DNA from: a virus
Length of the DNA stretch: 24,124 nt
IMG/VR virus record: IMGVR_UViG_3300020720_000022
Span: 1-24,124 of that record
Reading direction: 5' to 3' (one strand)
Part shown: piece by piece, positions 7,582 through 14,045 of the stretch
How positions within the stretch are numbered: position 1 is the first letter of the stretch
Layout: the number at the start of each line of letters is the position of its first letter
The notes under the pieces: model-generated
Told to the model about the DNA's origin: nothing
Seen by the model: the letters and a program-made list of their open reading frames with translations, nothing else
Databases searched by the model: none
Made by a program: the position numbers and the translations under genes

Positions 7582-8028
7582 ATGAGCAATCCAGGACCAG
7601 CATCAACCCAAACGATTCACCCATCAAATCTAGCTTCTAACCAAGCTATCCGTTTGTTAGGTGTATTGACTGGTGTAAACGTTAACGCTACTGGCGATAA
7701 CGCAATCCCTATCCAAAACACAACTAACTTTTCTGTTAGCAACTTTATCGTTACCAATGCTTCTACAAGCTTGACAACGGCAGTTGCGGCAGTTTACCCA
7801 GCGGCTAACGCACAAGGTACTGCTATTGTTGCGGCTTCTACTGCGCTTTCAGGCAATACTGGTGCAACAGTTGTTAACCAATTGACAGTAGCTTCTACTG
7901 CTACTCAATCAACACAAAACGTATATTTCCGTGTAACTACCGCCCAAGGCGCGGCCGCTACTTGTGACGTTTATGTTTACGGTTACGACTTTAGCAACTA
8001 CAACTTAACTAACCCTATTGGGGCTTAA
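7582..8028 (+). CDS. Coat-adjacent beta-rich protein, possible head decoration
   Basis: 148 residues with a clear AAGGAA site before the ATG. It is very rich in Thr, Ser, Asn, Ala and Val, with alternating hydrophobic patterns that suggest a beta sandwich. There is no signal peptide, membrane segment or catalytic motif. It directly follows the coat gene and precedes a strong terminator, so it should be expressed at coat-like level, which suits an abundant decoration or cement protein. I recognise no family; the role is inferred from position and composition. Confidence 0.72.
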   Translation: MSNPGPASTQTIHPSNLASNQAIRLLGVLTGVNVNATGDNAIPIQNTTNFSVSNFIVTNASTSLTTAVAAVYPAANAQGTAIVAASTALSGNTGATVVNQLTVASTATQSTQNVYFRVTTAQGAAATCDVYVYGYDFSNYNLTNPIGA

Positions 8029-8050
8029 TTAAGTAAGAAGTAAAGGAAAG

Positions 8051-8078
8051 GCCGCCCCCAAAAAGGGTGGCTTTTTTT
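8051..8078 (+). terminator. Strong Rho-independent terminator
   Basis: GCCGCCC (8051-8057) pairs with GGGTGGC (8065-8071) with one G-U pair and a CCAAAAA loop, followed directly by seven T (8072-8078). The stem can extend through AAAG/CTTT. It closes the packaging-scaffold-coat transcription unit. No comparable terminator was found in the remaining 16 kb. Confidence 0.9.
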
Positions 8079-8089
8079 CTATTTAGACT

Positions 8090-8095
8090 TATAAT
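8090..8095 (+). promoter_or_regulatory. Possible -10 box after the terminator
   Basis: A perfect TATAAT occurs 12 bases after the terminator T run and 28 bases before the next ATG. No good -35 box lies 16-18 bases upstream, where the terminator stem sits. It is a candidate start for the long tail-ejection-lysis unit only because some promoter is expected there; an activator or phage-specific factor would be needed. Confidence 0.25.
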
Positions 8096-8122
8096 TAATT
8101 ATCCTCATTTAAAGGAAAAATC

Positions 8123-8458
8123 ATGTCATCTACTACCGTTACACGTGGCAATGCCCACGAAACTTTTTATGTAGTCCCAACTTTAGACAATACGTCTAAT
8201 TCATTGGCCGCAAATACTACAACTTCCGTAACTTATAGCTTACCTGGCTTACAAACTACTGATATTGTGACTGTTATTGGTTATAACGGTTCACAAACTG
8301 CCGGTGTTGTAATTGCTGAAGCTGATTGTCTAACTGCCAACGTCTTATCAATTCAATTTGGTAACTTGACTGCTACTGCTACTTTAAAACCAGCAAGCGG
8401 CGCTTACACAATTCAAGTTGTTCGTCTTGAAGGCCCAGCACCAGCAACGGCGGTTTAA
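8123..8458 (+). CDS. Small beta-rich virion protein candidate
   Basis: 111 residues; AAAGGAAA precedes ATG 8123. The sequence is Thr/Ala/Val rich with alternating patterns and a C-terminal strand IQVVRLEG, and looks like a single beta domain. There is no membrane, signal or catalytic feature and no family is recognised. It begins the transcription unit after the strong terminator and is followed two bases later by a gene of similar size and composition, so the two may be subunits of one structure such as a head or tail decoration. Confidence 0.72.
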   Translation: MSSTTVTRGNAHETFYVVPTLDNTSNSLAANTTTSVTYSLPGLQTTDIVTVIGYNGSQTAGVVIAEADCLTANVLSIQFGNLTATATLKPASGAYTIQVVRLEGPAPATAV

Positions 8459-8460
8459 TC

Positions 8461-8811
8461 ATGGCTAATACTTCCGTTTATCGTTTTATTGGACCAACAA
8501 CGGCTATTACCGTTAGTGGAACATCGTCAACGGCAGTTACCATTACCCCAGGCGGCAACGACCAAATTAATTATTGTGCGTTTCTAAATACTGCTTCTAC
8601 ACCGGTTGCAATTACCATTAGCCCAGTTGTTCAAGGCGTTGGTTCTGCACCGGCCGCAGTATTGCCTACTGGTGGAAATAGTAGCCAATCGTTTGTATTA
8701 GGCGTATCAATGTCACAACCTACTGTTATTGCAGTTCCACAGATTTTCTCAATTACCGCAATTGGTACTTCAGGAACCCTGTATGTAATGCCAGTAGCAG
8801 ACCAATCGTAA
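8461..8811 (+). CDS. Small beta-rich virion protein candidate
   Basis: 116 residues, two bases after the preceding stop and nine bases before the next gene. It is dominated by Thr, Ser, Val, Ile and Gly in beta-strand-like alternation (TTAITVSGTSSTAVTITPGG), ending SGTLYVMPVADQS. The second half contains GTSGTLYV, a strand pattern common in phage fibre-associated domains. No family, signal peptide or catalytic motif is recognised. It is most likely structural, given composition and its place just before the fibre genes. Confidence 0.7.
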   Translation: MANTSVYRFIGPTTAITVSGTSSTAVTITPGGNDQINYCAFLNTASTPVAITISPVVQGVGSAPAAVLPTGGNSSQSFVLGVSMSQPTVIAVPQIFSITAIGTSGTLYVMPVADQS

Positions 8812-8820
8812 GGAAACATT

Positions 8821-9309
8821 ATGGCAAACCCAGGCGTAGCAAATAGTTCAGTAACAAATTTACTGCCGGTACAGGCAACATTTAATACGGCTGGGGCTTG
8901 CACCGGTTTAATTGGTCCTGGCGGTGCAGTATTTTCACCACCATTAAGCGGTAATACCGAAAATCCAGCAACTTTGTCCATGGGCGGCAATTTAATTGCT
9001 ACTTCAAATACATTGCCTACAATTAGTTCAGGATTTGGCACAAGCCCAACAATTACTGCGGTTAGCACATTTGTATTTAAAATTGTTGTTGGTTCGGGCG
9101 GTGCTTCAAGTGGAACAATTACGCTACCAACCGCGCCAAATGGATGGTTAGCTTTTGCCGCTGACGTAACAAGCGGTTCTACATTATTTTTACAATTAAC
9201 TGGAAGCACAACAACTTCAGTAACATTTACTAGCTTTTCAGTAACAACTGGCGCCGCGGCACCAATGTCAGCAAGTGATGTAATCCTAGTTAACTGTATT
9301 GCCTATTAA
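8821..9309 (+). CDS. Short tail protein sharing the fibre N-terminal anchor
   Basis: 162 residues. Residues 9-32 match residues 7-30 of the following 1025-residue fibre: S-x-V-x-NLLPVQA-x-FN, a Gly, then IG-x-G. The C-terminal part SGFGTSPTI, FKIVVGSGGASSGTITLPTA and PNGWLAFAADVT is a pattern I associate with short phage tail-fibre head or tip domains. The two genes therefore look like alternative proteins mounted on the same virion site: one short, one long. AAGGAAA precedes the ATG. The shared N-terminus is directly visible; the docking role is inferred. Confidence 0.78.
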   Translation: MANPGVANSSVTNLLPVQATFNTAGACTGLIGPGGAVFSPPLSGNTENPATLSMGGNLIATSNTLPTISSGFGTSPTITAVSTFVFKIVVGSGGASSGTITLPTAPNGWLAFAADVTSGSTLFLQLTGSTTTSVTFTSFSVTTGAAAPMSASDVILVNCIAY

Positions 9310-9317
9310 GGTTTAGT

Positions 9318-12300
9318 ATGACTACACCATCAAATTCTGCGGTACAGAATTTACTGCCAGTTCAAGCGTATTTCAACGTTGATGGCAGTTTTAATACTTT
9401 TATTGGTCAAGGTAAGCCGTTTTATGCGACTTCAAACCCTGTTCAATCAGGATTAACCATTACCAATTCCACATTGGATTCAAGTCCAATTGGAGCAACT
9501 ACACCGTCAACTGGCGCATTTACTAGCTTTAGCACAACAACCGGCACGATTTCTACACAACCAAGCGGTGCAACAGATATTGTTAACTTGTTGGCGTTGC
9601 AATCTTATGCCGCTGGCATTAGCTGGAAACAACCAGTAGCTTGTGCGACTTTGACAAACATTACATTATCGGGATTACAGACAATTGATGGTTATACAAC
9701 CCTTGCTGGCGACCGTGTAATAGTTAAAAATCAATCAACTGCCGCTAATAATGGTATTTATATTGCCGCTTCAGGCGCATGGACACGTTCATCTGATGCA
9801 AATACATGGAATGAATTAATTTCAGCCATAGCATTTGTGGAATATGGAACACAAGCCGGTTCTGCATGGTTTTGTACGGCAATTCCAGGTGGAACATTAG
9901 GCGTTACCGCCGTTAACTGGTCGCAATTTACAACTTCTGCAACTTATACTGCTGGAACAGGATTAACCCTTACTGGATTTCAATTTAGCATTACCCCAGT
10001 AGGAACTGCTGGTACTTATGGTTCTGCTTCTAATGTTCCAGTAATTACTACAAATGCAAGCGGTCAAGTTTCAAGCGTTACAAACACTTCTATTGCTATT
10101 AACGGCAATCAAATTACTAGCGGAACAATTGGTTCTAGCTATATTACAGGCTCATATACAGGCATTACAGGCGTTGGTACGTTAACTGCTGGCACATGGA
10201 ACGCTGGAACAATTGGCGTGGCTTATGGCGGTACTGGTGCTACTACATTAACTGGTTATTTAATTGGCAATGGTACTGGCGCATTTACGGCTTCTTCAAC
10301 TATTCCAACTACTGCTTTAAGCGGCACAATTACAAATGCACAACTAGCTAATAGCACTATTTCAGGCGTGGCGTTAGGCGGTAATTTAGCTAATTTAACT
10401 GCTGGTACAAACATTACTTTTAGTAGCGGAACAACTTATAACGGTTCAACTGCAATTACTATCAATGCCGCATCAACCATGGTTTATCCTGGCGCCGGTA
10501 TTGCTAATTCAACTGGTTCTGCATGGGGTACAAGTTATTCCACAACCGGTACTGGTTCCGTAGTTGCTCTAGCAACAAGCCCAACATTTGTAACGCCTAT
10601 ATTGGGCGCGGCATCTGCTACTTCTGTAACTTCAGGAACTTTTGTTGCAAACGGAACAACTTCCGGTTCATCGTCAACTGGAGCATATAGCTATGGAACA
10701 TTAAGCTATACCGACAACAACCATATTTTGACAATGCAAGCTAGTCAAAATGCTTACATTCAAATGGAAATTCAAAACACCAATACTGGTGCAACGGCTT
10801 CTGCTGACGTTGTTGTAGGCAATAACAATACTACTGCAAGTACCTATTACGGTGACTTTGGTATGAATAGTAGTGGATGGGCTGGAACTGCTGGAACAAA
10901 CAGTTTTGGCGCACCAAACATGGTGTATTTGACTTCTACAACTGCTGATTTAGCTATTGGAACAACTACTGCCAACTCTATTCGTTTTGTAACAAATAGC
11001 GGCGCAGATAATGCAACTGTATCTTCTAGCGGTGTATGGTCATTTGCAAATACAATTACTGGTTCTATTAGCGGCAATGCGGCAACCGCAACAAGCGCAA
11101 CAAGTGCAACATCAGCTACTAACGCTACTAATGCTACAAATACTGGCACAACAGACGATACAACTAATGCTTCTACTGTTTATCCAGTTTGGAAAACAAA
11201 TACAACTGGAAATTTACCTGAATTTACTTCTTCCACAAAATATAGTTTTGTTCCTTCAACTGGAATATTAACAACTACTGGATTAGCAACTGGAGCCGCT
11301 TCATTTAGTGGAGTAATTACTGGAACTGCTAACAATGGCTTCCTTGCTACTGCTAGGGGTGTAAATGCTACTTATGCAATCATAGGAAATACCGGCGGCA
11401 ATACTTTTATTGGTAGGGATGATTCTACTGGTGGTGTAATTAGTGGTGTTGCTTATGCTTCATTATTTTGGGCAACTGGTGCTTATCCAATATTATTTGC
11501 AACCAATGGAACTGAAAGATTCCGTATTGGTGCTTCAGGTCAATTAGGTATCGGTGGTGCTACTTATGGAACTGCTGGTCAAGTATTGACTTCAGGTGGC
11601 GCAAGTGCCGCACCTACATGGTCAGCCGCTACTCCTTCAACTTATCAAGCAAACTACACAGTTGTTGCTGGTGGTGGCGGTGGTGGTAATGCACTTGGAA
11701 CAGGAGCATATTGTTCTGCTGGTGGTGGTGCTGGCGGTTTATTTATTGGTTCATTACCTTTAAGTATTGGAACAACTTATACGATTACTGTTGGTGCTGG
11801 TGGCGCTAAAAGTGGAGTTGGTTCAAATTCAGTAGCATTAGGTTTAACTGCTTTAGGCGGCGGTGCTGGTCAGCCAGTAAGCGTAACTGCTAATGGCGGT
11901 TCAGGTGGTGGTGCTGGGGACCCAGTTGGTACTGGTGGTGCTAGTGCTGGTACTGGAACTGCTGGACAAGGTTTTGGTGGTGGTTCTGCTTCAGGTGGTG
12001 CTGGAACCGCTGGCGGTGGTGGTGGAGCAAGTCAAGCTGGTCAAGGAACAGTTGGTGGCAACGGAATTTTTGAAAACTATACTAGAGCTTACTACGGTGG
12101 AGGAGGTTCTGCTGGTAGCGGTGGCACAACTTATGCTGGCGGTCTAGGTGGTGGTGGTATAGGCGCAGCAACTGGAAGCTCAACTGCTGGAACTGCCAAT
12201 ACTGGTGGCGGTGGCGGTGGAACTTATGGGATAAATGCTGGAAACCAAAATGGTTTAGCTGGTGGTTCAGGCATTGTAATTATTGCTATTCCTAATGCAA

Positions 12301-12395
12301 ACTACACAGGAACAACAACTGGAAGCCCAACTGTAACAACTACTGGTAGCGTTACTATTCTTAAATTTACTGCTTCAGGGAGTTACACGGCATGA
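9318..12395 (+). CDS. Long tail fibre with glycine-rich tip
   Basis: 1025 residues. Residues 7-36 are an anchor shared with the preceding gene (NLLPVQAYFN). About 84-204 is a globular region with GDRVIVKNQSTAANNGIYI and AWTRSSDANTWNEL, found in many phage fibres. About 205-460 is repeated beta-rich shaft (AGTWNAGTIGVAYGGTGATT). About 455-580 and 640-760 are further shaft domains, separated by a Ser-Ala-Thr/Asn-Ala-Thr repeat (about 590-608). Residues 782-985 are glycine-rich with GGG/GGGG runs and VVAGGGGGG at the start, like the polyglycine-II tips of phage adhesins, ending ILKFTASGSYTA. It should bind the host surface. There is no intramolecular chaperone or depolymerase motif. The next two small genes overlap or abut it and may help in assembly. 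Confidence 0.87.
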   Translation: MTTPSNSAVQNLLPVQAYFNVDGSFNTFIGQGKPFYATSNPVQSGLTITNSTLDSSPIGATTPSTGAFTSFSTTTGTISTQPSGATDIVNLLALQSYAAGISWKQPVACATLTNITLSGLQTIDGYTTLAGDRVIVKNQSTAANNGIYIAASGAWTRSSDANTWNELISAIAFVEYGTQAGSAWFCTAIPGGTLGVTAVNWSQFTTSATYTAGTGLTLTGFQFSITPVGTAGTYGSASNVPVITTNASGQVSSVTNTSIAINGNQITSGTIGSSYITGSYTGITGVGTLTAGTWNAGTIGVAYGGTGATTLTGYLIGNGTGAFTASSTIPTTALSGTITNAQLANSTISGVALGGNLANLTAGTNITFSSGTTYNGSTAITINAASTMVYPGAGIANSTGSAWGTSYSTTGTGSVVALATSPTFVTPILGAASATSVTSGTFVANGTTSGSSSTGAYSYGTLSYTDNNHILTMQASQNAYIQMEIQNTNTGATASADVVVGNNNTTASTYYGDFGMNSSGWAGTAGTNSFGAPNMVYLTSTTADLAIGTTTANSIRFVTNSGADNATVSSSGVWSFANTITGSISGNAATATSATSATSATNATNATNTGTTDDTTNASTVYPVWKTNTTGNLPEFTSSTKYSFVPSTGILTTTGLATGAASFSGVITGTANNGFLATARGVNATYAIIGNTGGNTFIGRDDSTGGVISGVAYASLFWATGAYPILFATNGTERFRIGASGQLGIGGATYGTAGQVLTSGGASAAPTWSAATPSTYQANYTVVAGGGGGGNALGTGAYCSAGGGAGGLFIGSLPLSIGTTYTITVGAGGAKSGVGSNSVALGLTALGGGAGQPVSVTANGGSGGGAGDPVGTGGASAGTGTAGQGFGGGSASGGAGTAGGGGGASQAGQGTVGGNGIFENYTRAYYGGGGSAGSGGTTYAGGLGGGGIGAATGSSTAGTANTGGGGGGTYGINAGNQNGLAGGSGIVIIAIPNANYTGTTTGSPTVTTTGSVTILKFTASGSYTA
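11076..11147 (+). repeat. GCAACN / ACTAACGCT short tandem repeats in the fibre gene
   Basis: Imperfect six- and nine-base repeats encode alternating Ala-Thr, Ser-Ala-Thr and Asn-Ala-Thr units (residues 587-610). The repeat keeps the frame in multiples of three, so slippage would change shaft length without breaking the gene. Confidence 0.6.
11661..12272 (+). repeat. Glycine-rich coding repeat (fibre tip)
   Basis: GGT/GGC/GCT-rich stretch encoding residues 782-985 of the fibre, with at least ten runs of three or more Gly separated by short Ala/Ser/Thr segments. It is the likely receptor-contacting tip and the most recombination-prone part of the gene. The only GCWGC word of the window lies here (12165-12169). 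Confidence 0.75.
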
Positions 12396-12751
12396 GTCAT
12401 TTTGCACAAGTGGTTAATGGCATTGTTCAGCAAGTTATTGTTGCAGAACAGGACTATATTGATACATTGCCTGATAAACAAAATTGGATTCAAACTTCAT
12501 ACAATACTTGGGGAGGCGTTCATTATAAAGCTGACGGAGTAACGCCTGATGGTGGCGTAGCTTTGCGTGGAAATTATGCTGGAGTAGGATTTACATATAA
12601 TGCTGAAAATGATGTATTTTATGCTCCACAACCTTATCCATCTTGGGTAATTTCTGCTCCTACTTGGTTGTGGCAATCCCCAATACCTTTCCCTGATGAT
12701 GGCAAAAACTATAAATGGGATGAAACAACAAAATCTTGGGTTAGCGTATGA
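12392..12751 (+). CDS. Conserved fibre-associated small protein
   Basis: 119 residues, starting in an ATGA overlap with the fibre gene. The sequence MSHFAQVVNGIVQQVIVAEQ, then SYNTWGGVHY, PDGGVALRGNYAGVGFTY and PYPSWVISAPTWLWQSPIPF, belongs to a small protein I recognise as recurring in marine and freshwater phage tail regions, without known function. It is rich in Trp, Tyr and Pro, is compact and has no membrane segment. Translational coupling to the fibre suggests a fibre-assembly or fibre-capping role, but this is inferred. It is followed by another ATGA overlap. Confidence 0.8.
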   Translation: MSHFAQVVNGIVQQVIVAEQDYIDTLPDKQNWIQTSYNTWGGVHYKADGVTPDGGVALRGNYAGVGFTYNAENDVFYAPQPYPSWVISAPTWLWQSPIPFPDDGKNYKWDETTKSWVSV

Positions 12752-13062
12752 CAAACTTTAAATGGAAATTTACAGAATTATTTGCTAACAATGATAATTT
12801 AGTAAAAGTTAAATATTTGCTTACTGGAACTGATGGAACAAATACAGTTGAATCAGAAGGAAATCATGAATTTTCAATTGGTGTAGTAAACAAATCTTTA
12901 GCAGATATTGTTGAATCAGATTTGGTTCAATGGATTGAAAAAGACACTATTAAGGATGATGTAAATCTTATAAAATTAGCTATTGAAAATCAATTAAAAG
13001 CCATAGAATCTACAAAAAAAGTAGATTTTCCATGGTTAGCTAATACATTTACGGTGGAATAA
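12748..13062 (+). CDS. Conserved small protein after the fibre genes
   Basis: 104 residues, ATGA overlap with the preceding gene. It begins with beta-like sequence ([20 protein letters not shown]) and ends with helices containing LVQWIEKDT and [10 protein letters not shown]. This resembles a conserved unknown protein of aquatic phages, usually next to the SHFA-type gene, as here. G+C is low (A/T-rich codons), unlike the coat region. There is no catalytic or membrane signature. The pair probably travels with the fibre as one module. Confidence 0.77.
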   Translation: MTNFKWKFTELFANNDNLVKVKYLLTGTDGTNTVESEGNHEFSIGVVNKSLADIVESDLVQWIEKDTIKDDVNLIKLAIENQLKAIESTKKVDFPWLANTFTVE

Positions 13063-13063
13063 T

Positions 13064-14035
13064 ATGACCCAGCCAATTGACATAATTTCAGGCGCATTAA
13101 AAGATATTGGCGCTTTGGCTGGTGGTGAAGTTCCAACTGCTGAAGCCGTACAAGATGCTTTAAACATGATGAATGGCATGATTGACCAATGGTCTAATGA
13201 ATCCATGATGGTCAGCTATAAGACTGAAATCATATTTCCTATTACGCCAGGTCAAATTCAATACACCATAGGCCCTGGCGGCACAATTGGTTCAAACTTT
13301 ACTGGTTCTATTACAGGCAATGTTTTAACTGTTACTGGTATAACCCAAGGGGCATTAGCCCTAGGGCAAACATTAGCTGGAACGGGGATTGCAAATGGTA
13401 CAACGATTACTGCGTTTGGCACGGGTGCCGGTGGCAACGTTAATGACAATGGCACATACACCGTTAATATTTCTCAAACAGTTAGTTCAACATCCATTAA
13501 TGGCTACTACCAGCGCCCTCTTGCTATTCAGTCTAGCTTTGTGCGGATTAACACTAATTCTAATGGCACTCCTATTGTTAACGGGGGCCTTGACTACCCA
13601 GTTGCCGTACTCAATCTTGAAAATTATGAAATGATTGGTTTAAAGACTTTAGCCGGTCCTTGGCCAAAAGCAATGTATTACCAACCTTCCGACCCATTAG
13701 GTAACATTTTTGTATGGCCAAACCCTTCACAGGGCGAAATGCACATATTTGCAGATACGTTATTTACACGTTATGCCACCGCTTATGACAATATTGTTTT
13801 GCCACAAGGTTATGAATTATGTTTGCGTTGGTGCCTTGCTGAACGTTTAATGCCAATGTACGGCAAAAACGACCCGGCGGCATTAGCCATGATTGGAAAA
13901 TATTCTGCACAAGCTAAAGCCACATTAAAACGCACTAATATGCGCCCAATACAAGCTTCTGTATTTAGCGATGCTTTGTTAGTTGGACGTCAAAAAGATG
14001 CTGGATGGATATTAACTGGCGGTTTCTTAAGATAA
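13064..14035 (+). CDS. Head-tail connector, P22 gp4-like, with inserted beta module
   Basis: 323 residues. The start ([20 protein letters not shown], then a helix with [10 protein letters not shown]) and later [22 protein letters not shown] are typical of the P22 gp4 family, the first accessory ring under the portal. P22 gp4 has 166 residues. Much of the extra length is residues 79-146, a Thr/Gly-rich module ([13 protein letters not shown]...[16 protein letters not shown]) lying between YTIGPGG (68-73) and [13 protein letters not shown] (151-163), which in uninterrupted relatives are, as I recall, close together. The same module recurs in the next gene. The product should seal the portal and seat the gp10-like plug. 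The gp4 call rests on motifs and gene order. Confidence 0.83.
   Translation: MTQPIDIISGALKDIGALAGGEVPTAEAVQDALNMMNGMIDQWSNESMMVSYKTEIIFPITPGQIQYTIGPGGTIGSNFTGSITGNVLTVTGITQGALALGQTLAGTGIANGTTITAFGTGAGGNVNDNGTYTVNISQTVSSTSINGYYQRPLAIQSSFVRINTNSNGTPIVNGGLDYPVAVLNLENYEMIGLKTLAGPWPKAMYYQPSDPLGNIFVWPNPSQGEMHIFADTLFTRYATAYDNIVLPQGYELCLRWCLAERLMPMYGKNDPAALAMIGKYSAQAKATLKRTNMRPIQASVFSDALLVGRQKDAGWILTGGFLR
13298..13501 (+). repeat. Beta-rich module copy A, inside the gp4-like gene
   Basis: About 68 codons with the pattern GSI-x-GN-LTVT ... GQ-x-x-x-G-x-G-I/V ... GT-x-ITA-x-GTG ... GTYT-[IV]-NISQT. It contains a 19-base exact match (13319-13337) to copy C in the gp10-like gene (14679-14697), which indicates common origin at DNA level. 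Confidence 0.8.
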
Positions 14036-14045
14036 AAGGGGCTTT

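Noticed and set aside
8631-9209. Long minus-strand open frame (192 codons) opposite the small virion genes
   Set aside because: It is opposite well-supported + strand genes with ribosome binding sites, has no recognisable motif, and such frames arise from Ala/Thr/Val-rich codon patterns on the other strand.
11076-11147. CRISPR-like or regulatory repeat array
   Set aside because: The units are short, contiguous and in frame with the fibre protein; there are no spacers.
11893-12147. Val/Leu-rich alternate frame in the fibre tip
   Set aside because: It is the frame-shifted reading of the GGT/GCT glycine repeat and gives a Val-Leu-Glu low-complexity product.
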